Made by a program: the position numbers and the translations under genes. The notes under the pieces were generated by a model that worked only from the letters and a program-made list of their open reading frames with translations, searched no databases and had not been told where the DNA came from. A stretch of 64,000 bases of DNA from assembly GCF_000723885.1 (NCBI RefSeq), contig NZ_CCDG010000021.1:62001-126000 (forward strand), given 5' to 3'. Below are positions 24,065 through 33,112 of this stretch, piece by piece. Within the stretch, counting starts at the first letter, position 1. The number at the start of each line of letters is the position of its first letter. The stretch comes from Paenibacillus camerounensis (GTDB lineage Bacteria > Bacillota > Bacilli > Paenibacillales > Paenibacillaceae).

Positions 24065-25429
24065 TTATTCTTGTAACAAGGCTTCGGGCATTTCCAGTGC
24101 AAAGGTTATGTTCTCAAAACGCACCAGTGCGGTTGTGCCGGAGATGATAATATGGCTGAAGTAAGTGTAAGACAGACCAGTGTCTAGTTTGCCTACAGCG
24201 GCTCCGGTGCGGGCATCCATGATGATGAAGCTGCCATTATCATAGCTGGCGAATACAGCATTCCCTTCCTTTTGAATCAGCGTAATCCCATCCGCCGGAG
24301 CTGCGAAGGGGACGGTCCGCTCATCCGCCAGATGAACACCAGTCACCATATTATTTTTCCGGAAAAAAGCCATTCCATCTGTAGGCCCGGCTGCCCAAAC
24401 ACCGTATTCATCATAGCTTTTGACGCCTGAGCCATCCGTTTGACCAAGGGTGAAACGAATGAGTGAGCGATCTGCCTGATCCGGCTTGCTGTCAAGCGTA
24501 TAGACATAGGGCTGTTCAATTAGGGTCAAGCTGCTTTCTGTGAGCTGTACATCTGTCAGAGACTGATAATGTTCTTGCCTGGTCAGTTGTCCTGTCGCAG
24601 AATCCAGTCTTACAAGAGTCAGGAGGTGACCGGCAACCGGCGAGTCTCCGGGAATGTACTGCTCAGCAGCTGTCTCACGCAGCACCAGGTCATCTTCATA
24701 GGTGGTAACCGGACTTAAGATGCCTTCCGTGCGCCACATCCGCTTCCCGGTCGCAGGCTCCAGCCCAAAGAATTGCGAACGGATATTATCGATAGTACTG
24801 GACACGATCAGCACACCTTTATGCCCGCCGTGAATGGTACCGGCATACATCGGGATATCCGGATTTGTCCACAGCTGGTTGCCTGTATCAGGGTCATAGG
24901 CGGCTATACCGCCGCTTTCATTGGCAAAAATAATGGTCTTGCCAATTAAGCGGGCGTGTCCGCCTATTTCCATAAACTGCTTGGCAACTTTCGTGCTCCA
25001 TAGCTGCTTCCCGGTGTCCGCTGACAGCTTAACGAGGTGGTCGCTGCCGCTTATGGTATAAACAGTGTTACCGCTGATGATTTCCGGCGTTCCTGCGTTC
25101 TCAAAAGTCCAGGCAATTGAACCGGAGGTGAGGCTGGCGGCATGCAGCGTATTATTGTGTGAGTAGTAGAATCGGCCATCCGAGACAGGGGGATCATCCG
25201 AATATATGCCGCTGCCTTCCGTATCAGCCTGCCATAATACCTTAAGCGGAGTGACGGCTTGCGGAGACGGTTTTGGCGTTATGTTCGCTGAAGCGGCATC
25301 AGTAGCTTCCTTAGGGTTTTGGTTTTGGCTGTTCTGGCTGTAATCCGCTTCATGTGAAGCGTTGACGAGACCGTATGTAAGCAGGCCGGCTGCCAGCAGT
25401 AAAGCGAGTCCAAGGGTCGTTCTGGACAA
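24065..25429 (-). CDS. Exported PQQ-like beta-propeller protein
   Basis: A 454-residue protein with an N-terminal hydrophobic export or anchor segment (about 4-20), an Asn/Gln/Ser/Thr/Pro-rich linker, and a beta-propeller built of outer-membrane-BamB/PQQ-like repeats: SIAWTFENAG, DTGKQLWSTK, DTGNQLWTNPD, ATGKRMWRTE, SATGQLTRQEH and ARTGAAVGKLDTG. These repeats are usually structural or protein-binding, not enzymatic, and no PQQ enzyme residues are evident. The TTG start at 25429 is preceded by AAGGAGCTGATCCC. Likely acts outside the membrane, with the DUF4184 protein encoded next. Confidence 0.83.
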   Translation of the reverse strand: MSRTTLGLALLLAAGLLTYGLVNASHEADYSQNSQNQNPKEATDAASANITPKPSPQAVTPLKVLWQADTEGSGIYSDDPPVSDGRFYYSHNNTLHAASLTSGSIAWTFENAGTPEIISGNTVYTISGSDHLVKLSADTGKQLWSTKVAKQFMEIGGHARLIGKTIIFANESGGIAAYDPDTGNQLWTNPDIPMYAGTIHGGHKGVLIVSSTIDNIRSQFFGLEPATGKRMWRTEGILSPVTTYEDDLVLRETAAEQYIPGDSPVAGHLLTLVRLDSATGQLTRQEHYQSLTDVQLTESSLTLIEQPYVYTLDSKPDQADRSLIRFTLGQTDGSGVKSYDEYGVWAAGPTDGMAFFRKNNMVTGVHLADERTVPFAAPADGITLIQKEGNAVFASYDNGSFIIMDARTGAAVGKLDTGLSYTYFSHIIISGTTALVRFENITFALEMPEALLQE

Positions 25430-25518
25430 AGGGATCAGCTCCTTGATGGATATTATTATACTTTATTGACCCTCGGATCAGGCGATTAGTTGCTGTTTGG
25501 TCATGAAAATAATATATG

Positions 25519-25544
25519 GTTAACATAATAATATATATGTCACC
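25519..25544. repeat. GTTAACATA-N8-TATGTCACC dyad, copy 4
   Basis: The left arm is identical to copies 1 and 2, the 8-base centre is kept, and the right arm differs at two positions. It lies between the divergent propeller and repeat-protein genes, 63 bases before the latter's start, a promoter-proximal site for both. Confidence 0.45.
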
Positions 25545-25606
25545 TATATTCGCGGTTAACGGATTAGGGTAATAAAAAGCAACTACAACTCAGAGGAGGA
25601 ACAATC

Positions 25607-25963
25607 ATGGGGTTTCATCTTGGCGGACTGGGCGATAAGGTCCAGGGTCTTATGAATTCAGTTAAAGACGGGAATATAGGGGAACTGCTGCAAAAGCTGC
25701 CGCTGGATAAGCTTCCGTTAGATCAGCTATTGGACAAGCTGCCTCTGGAGCAGCTGCTGTCCAGCCCGTTTCTGCAGAAGTTTACCTCCTTCGGGTCGCT
25801 GAAGGAGCTCCTGCAAAGCGGCGGATTCTCCGGCTCCTCGGCTGACGACCTGAAGTCGCTGCCCCAGGATCAATTGGACGAGCATGTGAACAAAACGACC
25901 TCGTTCGGCTCGCTGAAGGATATGCTGCTGAAAGCGGCTGAATTCTATGCCCAGCGGAAATAA
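25607..25963 (+). CDS. Leu-rich short-repeat protein of unknown function
   Basis: A 118-residue protein that I do not recognise. Residues about 24-49 are a run of near-identical seven-residue units (LPLDKLP, LPLDQLL, LPLEQLL), and a second unit, TSFGSLKELL / TSFGSLKDML, occurs twice about 35 residues apart with a Gly/Ser/Asp-rich stretch between. No signal peptide or membrane helix. The repeats are likely amphipathic helices with hydrophobic Leu faces. AGAGGAGGAACAATC gives a near-ideal ribosome site, so it is well translated. It is a single-gene unit ending at a strong terminator. Confidence 0.7.
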   Translation: MGFHLGGLGDKVQGLMNSVKDGNIGELLQKLPLDKLPLDQLLDKLPLEQLLSSPFLQKFTSFGSLKELLQSGGFSGSSADDLKSLPQDQLDEHVNKTTSFGSLKDMLLKAAEFYAQRK

Positions 25964-25998
25964 GCGGAGCACATTTGTACTGAATATAAGGATAACAA

Positions 25999-26033
25999 AC
26001 AGGCCAGCCCCACAAATGTCGGGGCTGGCCTGT
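25999..26033. terminator. Bidirectional terminator
   Basis: ACAGGCCAGCCCC pairs with GGGGCTGGCCTGT, a 13-bp GC-rich stem between two convergent genes. The U-runs are short, but the stem is very stable. Confidence 0.78.
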
Positions 26034-26074
26034 TATACGTATAAAGCGGGCTGAGCTGCCTTGGGAAAACGCAG

Positions 26075-27025
26075 TTACTGCTTTAACCAGGCGGTTGCCA
26101 GCAGCAAGGCGCCTTTTTTCGCTTCGGTATCTGCCATTGCATTCAGCATAACAAAGTCATGGATGATTCCCTGGAAGCGTACAGCTGTAACAGGCACTCC
26201 GGCTTCGCGCAGCTTATTGGCATAGGCTTCGCCTTCATCACGCAGCACATCCGCTTCACCGGTAATGATCAGTGCCTCGGGCAGACCGCTTAGCTGCTCA
26301 AGGCTGGCCCGGAGCGGAGAGGCGGTGATCTGCGCCCGTTCTTCCGGGTCGGCTGTATATTGATCCCAGAACCATTGCATGCCTGTACGCTGCAGGAAGT
26401 AGCCTTCTGCGAACAGATGATAGGATTCAGTATCGAAGGCGGCATCTGTTACCGGATAGAACAGCAGCTGCTTGGCGATCTTCGGTCCGCTGCGCTCCTT
26501 AGCCATCAGTGTAATAGCCGCTGTCATATTACCGCCGACACTGTCACCGGCCACGGTCACATTACCGCTGTCCAGCCCGTTTTTTCCGCCTTCCTTGGAA
26601 ATCCATTCCAGGACAGCATAGATTTCTTCAATAGCAGTAGGATACTTGGCTTCCGGGGACAGGCTATATTCTGGAAAAACAACCGCAGCTTCCGCACCGG
26701 CCGCCAGCTCCCGGATCAGCCGGTCATGGGTGTGGCTGTTGCCGAACACCCAGCCTGCGCCATGAATATAGAGGATGACCGGCAGGTCGTCACCGACTCT
26801 GTTCAGCGGGCGGATAATCCGCACAGGCACTTTACCGCCGGGACCGCCAGAGACGATAGTATCCTGAATGTCGACTGCAGGCTTATCAACTTCGCCGGAC
26901 TGAACATTATTTACTGTTTCCCGGCCTTTTTCCGGCCCCAGGTCAGGGAGAAAAGGGGGCTCCGAGTTATCATTCGCAAATTGCAGGGCAGCTGGCTCCA
27001 GTACGATTTTATTATAATCCGACAT
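26075..27025 (-). CDS. Alpha/beta hydrolase, hormone-sensitive lipase family
   Basis: A 316-residue serine esterase. The family IV oxyanion motif is HGAGWVFG (near 91-98; HGGG-type with Ala), the nucleophile elbow is GDSVGG, and Asp (EADVLRDEG) and His (GIIHDFVML) complete the triad. Acts on short acyl esters; natural substrate unknown. GGAGAG lies seven bases before the ATG. It is a single-gene unit. Confidence 0.9.
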   Translation of the reverse strand: MSDYNKIVLEPAALQFANDNSEPPFLPDLGPEKGRETVNNVQSGEVDKPAVDIQDTIVSGGPGGKVPVRIIRPLNRVGDDLPVILYIHGAGWVFGNSHTHDRLIRELAAGAEAAVVFPEYSLSPEAKYPTAIEEIYAVLEWISKEGGKNGLDSGNVTVAGDSVGGNMTAAITLMAKERSGPKIAKQLLFYPVTDAAFDTESYHLFAEGYFLQRTGMQWFWDQYTADPEERAQITASPLRASLEQLSGLPEALIITGEADVLRDEGEAYANKLREAGVPVTAVRFQGIIHDFVMLNAMADTEAKKGALLLATAWLKQ

Positions 27026-27142
27026 ATATTATCTCTCCTTCGTGTGTTATGAATGATAGAACTTCTCTCCTTCATCCATAACCCGCTGCATACAGTCTGA
27101 AACGATTCACTTTGAGGTTGAATAGTATGGATTCAATATTAA

Positions 27143-27185
27143 AGGCCGCGATTCCTTAGCAATTAAGGAGTATCGCGGCCTGTTT
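27143..27185. terminator. Terminator between hydrolase and permease genes
   Basis: AGGCCGCGA pairs with TCGCGGCCT, with an inner CCTTA/TAAGG stem, and is followed by GTTTGTG; in the minus direction it is followed by an AT-rich tract, so it can end the permease gene. Confidence 0.75.
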
Positions 27186-27217
27186 GTGTATAGCAATTAT
27201 ATACATTCTCAATTGTA

Positions 27218-28531
27218 TTAAATGACTTTGGACTTTTTCTGCTGCGGTTTTCTTTCGGGCAGATCAGGCAGCGAACGGCGGCTGCTCCGGAGCCAGACAA
27301 TGGCCGTGAAGCATGCCGCAATGGCGAGCGGATAACCGATTGCCCAGCCGGTAAACGGAAACACTGCTACCGTCGCGGAAAAAGAAATCCAGCTGATTGT
27401 TACGCCCATCCGGCTGCCCTTAAGCAATCGTATACCTGCCGCGCAGCCGCCGATGTAGGTCAGGATGAAGGTTGCGTTCGGAAACTGTATCAGGGTGGTT
27501 ATAGACAGCAGTCCGCTTCCGTACAGAAACAGGATTACTGCATAGCAGCCCATAAGGAACATCGTGGCACCTGACGGTGTCTGATACCGGGAGGATAACC
27601 GGCTCATCCACCGGGGCGCGTAGCCCTGACGGGCTAAAGCGAAGGCTACACGTGAAGCTGCGCTTGTATAGGCGATGATGGTTGCCGTACAAATGAACAT
27701 TCCGGTGAGTCCGGCGATGAAGCCGCCCCATGCTCCCAGCGGCTGGCTGATGATCCAGACCAGCGAAGAATCTGCTCCGCCCCGGAGATAGCTTTGAGTG
27801 CCGACCGTTGCCAGGGCAGAGAGGAAATAGAGTACGCCTACAATGACAGCGGCAATGGTAACCCCTTTTATGGCAGCACGCTGCGGATCTTTAAATTCCT
27901 CTGACAGATGAGACACGGCTTCCCAGCCGATAAAGCACCAGAAGAGAATTGCAGCAGCTTGCCCGATGCTGGTCCAGCCGTGCGGAAGGAACGGAGTGAA
28001 ATGAGTGCTTTCCATCCGGGGCAGCGCCGCGGCAAAGGAGAAGACCAGCACAGAGACAATGGCGATTACGACGGCAATTTGCACTTTGCCGGCGACCTGC
28101 ATCCCGATCCAGTTCGTGATCAGCCCCGCTGCCAGCATGCCGGCAGCAATAGCGATTCTTGCACCGTCGCTCCAGCCCATGGCGGCGGTCATATAGCCTG
28201 CCCCGGTTAGCGCGGCAACGGGTCCGCCGATCGGAACAGACATCAGGAAGAACCAGCCGACCATCGCTCCGGCCCGCGGACCGAACGCCAGTGTTACAAA
28301 GTGTGATACGCCGCCGGCATTCGGATATTTGGCAGACAGCAGTCCCATCGACAGCGCCAATGGAAGAATTAACAGTGTCATAAAGCCCCAGGCCAGCAGA
28401 GATGCCGGTCCGGCCATTTCGGCCGCCAGGCCGGGAACGATCAGCACCCCGGAGCCGAGCACAGCACCGATGTAGAGGGCAATGGCCTGCGGCATGCCGA
28501 TATTGCGTTGCAGAGAATTGCTTTGCTTCAT
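27218..28531 (-). CDS. APC-superfamily amino-acid permease (YjeH-like)
   Basis: A 437-residue transporter with about twelve helices. The N-terminal GSGVLIVPGLAAEMAGPASLLAW is the helix 1 substrate-binding signature, and SHLSEEFKDPQRA a conserved loop. The arrangement resembles E. coli YjeH, an exporter of methionine and branched-chain amino acids, but direction and substrate are inference. It diverges from a LysR regulator at 28666, which presumably controls it. Confidence 0.82.
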   Translation of the reverse strand: MKQSNSLQRNIGMPQAIALYIGAVLGSGVLIVPGLAAEMAGPASLLAWGFMTLLILPLALSMGLLSAKYPNAGGVSHFVTLAFGPRAGAMVGWFFLMSVPIGGPVAALTGAGYMTAAMGWSDGARIAIAAGMLAAGLITNWIGMQVAGKVQIAVVIAIVSVLVFSFAAALPRMESTHFTPFLPHGWTSIGQAAAILFWCFIGWEAVSHLSEEFKDPQRAAIKGVTIAAVIVGVLYFLSALATVGTQSYLRGGADSSLVWIISQPLGAWGGFIAGLTGMFICTATIIAYTSAASRVAFALARQGYAPRWMSRLSSRYQTPSGATMFLMGCYAVILFLYGSGLLSITTLIQFPNATFILTYIGGCAAGIRLLKGSRMGVTISWISFSATVAVFPFTGWAIGYPLAIAACFTAIVWLRSSRRSLPDLPERKPQQKKSKVI

Positions 28532-28665
28532 TTAAATATCCCGCTTTCCTTGTATTTATGTATAGAGTATCAGATAATAGATCCATTGGAAAAACGGAAT
28601 TATTAAATACTATCCATTCAAAAAACCGATGATAACTTTTTTATAAGGAGGCTGGCAGGCAAGCT

Positions 28666-29580
28666 ATGGAATCTAGGCATTTATTCACCTTTCTGGTTGT
28701 AGTTGAGGCAGGCAGCTTTACAAGAGCCGCCCAGAAGCTGGACTATGCGCAGTCGAGCATTACAGCGCAGATCCAGGCACTCGAAATAGAGCTGGGCCAG
28801 CCTTTGTTTGACCGGATCGGCAAAAAAATCATGCTGACTGATGCCGGACGCCGCCTGCTGCCTTACGCACAGGAGATTTCCCGGATGCATGCCCTGGCAG
28901 AGGGTGCGCTGCGATCGGAAACGGAGCTATCCGGTGTGCTGCGCATAGGTGCACCTGAATCACTGGCTGCGTTCCGTCTGCCGGGGATTATCAAGGAATT
29001 CCGCATGTCTCATCCCCAGGTCCGGATTACGCTGAAGCCGGGGGTCTGCTGGGAGCTGACGGAGATGGCCCGCACCGGTGAGCTTGATCTGGTCTTTCTG
29101 CTTCAGCCGGACACCGAATACAAGGACTTAACCTGTGAAACGCTGATTCAGGTGGAAATGACGCTGGTGGCGCCGCTTGATCACCCGCTGACTGCTTTAC
29201 AGGAGGTTATGCCGCTCGATCTGAAGCAGGAGACTATCCTGCATACAGAGGCAGGGTGCACCTACCGCACACTGTTTGAGCGCCATCTTAACAGCCATGG
29301 CGTATATCCCGATCCTAATCTGGAATTCTGGAGCATTGAAGCCATTAAGCAGTGTGTGATGTCCGGGCTGGGCATTTCCTTCCTGCCGCTGATTACGGTC
29401 AGAAATGAGCTGTCTGAAGGCAAGCTGGCACGTCTGAACTGGAATGATGAGTCTCAGCGGGTAGCTACACAAATGGCCTACCATAACAAAAAATGGGTTT
29501 CACCCGCACTCGATGAATTTCTGGCAATCGTACAGATACATGCAGCAGAATGGCGCACAAACAGGGGGGATCGGCAGTGA
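28666..29580 (+). CDS. LysR family transcriptional regulator
   Basis: A 304-residue regulator with the typical N-terminal helix-turn-helix (LFTFLVVVEAGSFTRAAQKLDYAQSSITAQIQALEIELGQPLFDR) and a periplasmic-binding-like effector domain from about residue 90. It diverges from the APC permease with 134 bases between. AAGGAGG is present upstream, spaced rather far from the ATG. Its last bases overlap the start of a tyrosine recombinase gene (GTGA overlap), so the two are translationally coupled, which is unexpected functionally. Confidence 0.9.
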   Translation: MESRHLFTFLVVVEAGSFTRAAQKLDYAQSSITAQIQALEIELGQPLFDRIGKKIMLTDAGRRLLPYAQEISRMHALAEGALRSETELSGVLRIGAPESLAAFRLPGIIKEFRMSHPQVRITLKPGVCWELTEMARTGELDLVFLLQPDTEYKDLTCETLIQVEMTLVAPLDHPLTALQEVMPLDLKQETILHTEAGCTYRTLFERHLNSHGVYPDPNLEFWSIEAIKQCVMSGLGISFLPLITVRNELSEGKLARLNWNDESQRVATQMAYHNKKWVSPALDEFLAIVQIHAAEWRTNRGDRQ

Positions 29581-30509
29581 GTGAGCTGGAAACGGATTAC
29601 GAAGAAGAGCTGGAGGCATTTCTGATCTGGATGAAGGATGCCGGATTTACTGCATACACGCAGAAGTCTTATCTTGCTGATGTGCGTGAATTCCTGGAGG
29701 GACTTAATGGCAAGCGGCTGGAATCCGTCAAAAAGCTGCATGTAGTCTCCTATCTGACCTCTGTGCGTGAACGGGGCGTCAGTGACTCGACCAGAAACCG
29801 GAAGCATGCCTCCATCAACTGCCTGTTCCGGGCGCTGATTGAGCTTGAGCTGCTCACCGTTAATCCCGCTGCCGGCATCAAAAAATCCAAGACCGAAAAA
29901 AACCGTGAGCCGGTGTATTTGGGTGAGAGCGATCTGCAGCAGTTCCTGTCAGCTGTCAGCGGGAAATACCGCAGCCGCAACCTCGCAGTCTTCCTTCTTA
30001 TGTCCTATATGGGGCTGCGGGTAGGGGAGGTGCACACGCTTAATCTTAATGATTACAGTGCAGACCGCAGATCGCTGCGTGTATTTGGGAAAGGCCGTAA
30101 ATGGCGGAATGTCCCGATCCCGGAAGCTGTCGCACCTTATTTGGAAGAAGCGATCAATGAGCGCCTGACACCGTGGCGCAGTAAAGAAGAAGCCATGTTC
30201 ATCTCGCAGAAAGGCCGGAGACTCTCCATACGAGGGATTCAGGGGATTGCTGCGGATACGTTTGAGCGGTTCCAGCAGGGTGTGCCCGAGGCGCACCGCC
30301 GTGCGTATTCAAGCCACAAGCTGCGTCATTCCTTCGCTACCATGCTTCTTCGCAAGGGAGCGGATCTGCGGACAGTACAGGAGCTGCTGGGCCACTCCTC
30401 GATTCAGACTACAACCGTGTATACACATATTACGAGCCGTGAAAAGGAAGAGGCTATGGCCAGGCTGCAGATTAGCATACCGGAGAAGGAAGCGGCGGTT
30501 GTGGAGTAA
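29577..30509 (+). CDS. Tyrosine recombinase (XerC/XerD-like)
   Basis: A 310-residue site-specific recombinase. The N-terminal SAM-like core-binding domain (about 5-90) and catalytic domain carry the expected residues: GLRVGEV (Arg), FGKGRKWR (Lys), HKLRHSFAT (His, Arg), LGHSSIQTT (His) and VYTHI (nucleophile Tyr). I start at GTG 29577, with AGGGGGGATC upstream, overlapping the LysR stop; an in-frame reading from 29550 is inside LysR. It is Xer-sized but is not obviously the housekeeping XerC or XerD, since it sits in a LysR operon and XerS is nearby. Confidence 0.86.
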   Translation: MSELETDYEEELEAFLIWMKDAGFTAYTQKSYLADVREFLEGLNGKRLESVKKLHVVSYLTSVRERGVSDSTRNRKHASINCLFRALIELELLTVNPAAGIKKSKTEKNREPVYLGESDLQQFLSAVSGKYRSRNLAVFLLMSYMGLRVGEVHTLNLNDYSADRRSLRVFGKGRKWRNVPIPEAVAPYLEEAINERLTPWRSKEEAMFISQKGRRLSIRGIQGIAADTFERFQQGVPEAHRRAYSSHKLRHSFATMLLRKGADLRTVQELLGHSSIQTTTVYTHITSREKEEAMARLQISIPEKEAAVVE

Positions 30510-30570
30510 CCAATGAGAACAGCATAGTTCATACCAGTGAATTCCCTAATCATGTGTTTATTCGAACAAG

Positions 30571-30600
30571 CCGGAGGACCCAAAAGTCCGCCGGTTTTTT
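30571..30600 (+). terminator. Terminator after the recombinase
   Basis: CCGGAGGAC pairs with GTCCGCCGG around CCAAAA, then a six-T run. Confidence 0.9.
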
Positions 30601-30641
30601 CATATTTATAGACTCCGTGTTTTGTAGGGTGAGCAATCATG

Positions 30642-30663
30642 AAATAATAACTTGTTATTATTT
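30642..30663. promoter_or_regulatory. AT-rich dyad upstream of the GH113-like gene
   Basis: AAATAATAA and TTATTATTT form perfect 9-bp arms around CTTG, 94 bases before the glycosidase start. It may be an operator or part of a promoter; nothing else supports a specific regulator. Confidence 0.35.
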
Positions 30664-30756
30664 TGTTTTTCAATTATCCTAACAAAAGATAGATATTAAT
30701 TCTAAATGTTATAAGCGGAGAGAAGCTGCTAATTTAATCAACGGGAGGATACAGCG

Positions 30757-31728
30757 GTGAAAGAAGGATTTTTTAAAGGAATGACTTATGGCTGGGAATC
30801 AACAAGAGGAGCATACAGGCAGCCTTATGCGGAGGAATCGCTGCGGAAGCTGGCAGAAACCGGAAGTGAATGGATTGCTCTGTCCTTTTGGACGTGGCAG
30901 GACACGGTGCATTCCACCGAGATTTATTTTGACTACGGATATACAATGACAGACCGGGATATAGAGCATACGGTTAAGCTGGCTAAAGAGCTGGGGCTGA
31001 AGGTGTGCCTGAAACCGGTGGTGAACTCCAGAGACGGAATCTGGAGAGCCCGGATCGGTTTTCCTGAGGATGGGGATGTTTACTGGGCTGCCTGGTTCAA
31101 GTCCTATACAAACTTCATTAAGCATTATGCAGAACTGGCGGAGGAGCTGGAGTGTGAGCTGTTCTGCATCGGCTGCGAGATGGTGGCTACAGAATCGCGG
31201 GAGACAGAGTGGCGCAATCTGATCAGTGAGGTCAAAGGCCTGTATAACGGCCCGATTGTGTACAATGCTAATCATGGTAAAGAAGAGGGAATTGAGTGGC
31301 TTGACGAGGTTGATTATATCGGAACAAGCGCATATTATCCGGTAGCGTCCGTTCCGGGCGATACTCTGGAGAATATGCGGGCCTCCTGGGAGGAGCAGAA
31401 GCCGCGGCTGAAGGCACTGGCTGACCGGTTCGGTAAGAAGCTTGTCTTTATTGAAATTGGCTGCCGCAGCGCGTTAGGCTGTGCCACGATGCCGTGGGAT
31501 TTCAGCCATAAGGAGCTTCCGGCTTCCCAGCAGGAGCAGGCGAACTTTTACCGTTCGGCGCTGGAGACCTTCTGGGATGAATCCTGGTTCGCCGGTTTCT
31601 TCTGGTGGGACTGGAGTACGAAGCTGTATCCGGCTGAAGAAGCGGCGACTAACGTCGGGTTCGATATTTACGGCAAGGAAGCAGAGCAGGTGTTAAAAGA
31701 ATATTACCAGCGTCCGGTGATTCGTTAA
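30757..31728 (+). CDS. Glycoside hydrolase, GH113-like (beta-mannanase-type)
   Basis: A 323-residue TIM-barrel enzyme without a signal peptide, so intracellular. GMTYGWES at the start, FCIGCEMVATE (acid/base Glu near residue 144) and FIEIGCRS (nucleophile Glu near residue 232), with the aromatic FFWWDWS at the end, fit clan GH-A and the GH113 family known for endo-beta-mannanase. Substrate could also be another beta-linked oligosaccharide. GTG 30757 follows GGGAGG. It has its own strong terminator and no sugar transporter beside it. Confidence 0.8.
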   Translation: MKEGFFKGMTYGWESTRGAYRQPYAEESLRKLAETGSEWIALSFWTWQDTVHSTEIYFDYGYTMTDRDIEHTVKLAKELGLKVCLKPVVNSRDGIWRARIGFPEDGDVYWAAWFKSYTNFIKHYAELAEELECELFCIGCEMVATESRETEWRNLISEVKGLYNGPIVYNANHGKEEGIEWLDEVDYIGTSAYYPVASVPGDTLENMRASWEEQKPRLKALADRFGKKLVFIEIGCRSALGCATMPWDFSHKELPASQQEQANFYRSALETFWDESWFAGFFWWDWSTKLYPAEEAATNVGFDIYGKEAEQVLKEYYQRPVIR

Positions 31729-31813
31729 TCTGGAAATTACGTCCAGGATATTAATTTCATTGTCAGATAAAAATGTTTCATGTTATATTAACAAAATGAC
31801 ATGGCAAGTTAAC

Positions 31814-31865
31814 TCCGTCCTTTAACAGCGGTGTGTGCGATACACGCTGAAGGACGGATTCTTTT
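31814..31865 (+). terminator. Terminator after the glycosidase
   Basis: TCCGTCCTT, then CAGCG, pairs with CGCTGAAGGACGGA, followed by TTCTTTTG. Confidence 0.85.
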
Positions 31866-31880
31866 GTGTGCGGGTGTACG

Positions 31881-31935
31881 CAAACAAGGGCTATCTTCCG
31901 GTCCGACAAAGCGACCGGGAGATAGCCCTTGTTTG
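31881..31935. terminator. Terminator of ldh, possibly bidirectional
   Basis: A near-perfect 22-bp stem (CAAACAAGGGCTATCTCCGGTC-type arms at 31881-31903 and 31913-31935) with T-rich flanks on both sides. It ends ldh on the minus strand. Confidence 0.82.
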
Positions 31936-31954
31936 TTATAGGAGAATGCTATTT

Positions 31955-32881
31955 TTACAGCTCCAGCTTGGAAATCTCTGATTTCAGCTTGTCCGCCGAT
32001 TTCTGGAACAAGGCCTGCTCTTCCTCGTTAAGAGGCAGATCGAGAACTTCCCGCACACCGGAACGGTCAACGACACAAGGTGCACCGAGGAATACATCGG
32101 ACACTCCGTTGTAGTTGTTAAGCAGGGTAGAGACATTCAGTACAGCGCCTTCATTGTCCAGAATCGAGACAACAATCCGGTCCAGTGCCAGTGCAATGGC
32201 ATAGGACGTAGAGCCTTTGGCATCAATAATTTCATACGCGGCATTTTTGGTGTCTTCAAAGATATCCTTGCGCTCCGCTTCATCGAAGCCAAGGTCAGTT
32301 CCCGCAATATTGGCGAGACTCCATACCGGAAGCTCTGAATCACCATGCTCCCCGATAATCTGTCCATGAATACTGCGCGGATCAATCTCCTTGTGCTTTC
32401 CGATCAGGTAACGGAAACGTGCGCTGTCGAGCACAGTACCGGAACCGATGACCCGTCTGCGGTCAAAGCCGCTGATCTTCAGGGTGGCATAAGCCAGAAT
32501 ATCCACCGGATTCGTAGCAATCAGCAGGATGGCATGATGGTTGTATTTAGTGATTTTTTGGATGATGTCTTTGAAGATGGCAATATTCTTGCGCAGCAGA
32601 TCGATCCGGGTTTCGCCCGGCTTCTGCGATGCACCGGCGGTAACGATAATGATATCCGCTTCCCGGCAATCTTCATAGGTTCCTGCCCATAGCTTCACGC
32701 CGCCGACAAACGGCATGCCGTGATTCATGTCCAGCGCTTCTCCAAGGGCCTTCTGATGATTGACATCTATAAGTACCAGTTCTTGCATACGTCTGCGCAG
32801 CAGCAGGGTATAAGCGGTTGTTGTTCCTACTGCACCGGTGCCGATAACTACGACACGATTGGGCTTAAATGGGGGGGCCAT
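31955..32881 (-). CDS. ldh: L-lactate dehydrogenase
   Basis: Reduces pyruvate to L-lactate with NADH, regenerating NAD+ in fermentation. The 308-residue protein has GTGAVGTTTAY (NAD binding), LIDVN, TAGASQKPGETRIDL (substrate loop with Arg), TNPVDILAY, and the catalytic His in GEHGDSELPVWS. The start is ATG 32881, with CGGAGGAGA upstream; a codon at 32920 is in frame but lacks a ribosome site. It stands alone with its own promoter region and terminator; no Fnr or Rex box was evident. Confidence 0.95.
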   Translation of the reverse strand: MAPPFKPNRVVVIGTGAVGTTTAYTLLLRRRMQELVLIDVNHQKALGEALDMNHGMPFVGGVKLWAGTYEDCREADIIIVTAGASQKPGETRIDLLRKNIAIFKDIIQKITKYNHHAILLIATNPVDILAYATLKISGFDRRRVIGSGTVLDSARFRYLIGKHKEIDPRSIHGQIIGEHGDSELPVWSLANIAGTDLGFDEAERKDIFEDTKNAAYEIIDAKGSTSYAIALALDRIVVSILDNEGAVLNVSTLLNNYNGVSDVFLGAPCVVDRSGVREVLDLPLNEEEQALFQKSADKLKSEISKLEL

Positions 32882-33112
32882 TGATACATCTCCTCCGAAG
32901 TTCGAATTTTTTGTGTCCAATCTTAACCATCATAATCGTTAAATGTAGTGTTTTCAAGCATGCTGTTTTTAATCCATTACCCCGGATGCGGGTATGCTAA
33001 CAACAACATTTGGCAATAGGGCTGCCGGTTCCTGGTTCCGGCATTATTTTGGCTTGCTGACCATAAGGTCATTAGCGATATATCACTATTATTGACAGGA
33101 GAGAAAAGAAGT

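Noticed and set aside
24065..25429. PQQ-dependent dehydrogenase
   Set aside because: Only the structural propeller repeats are present; no haem or cofactor catalytic residues.
31785..31826. TTAAC...GTTAA near 31790-31812 as a fifth dyad copy
   Set aside because: Only the outer five bases match and the spacing is off by one or more.
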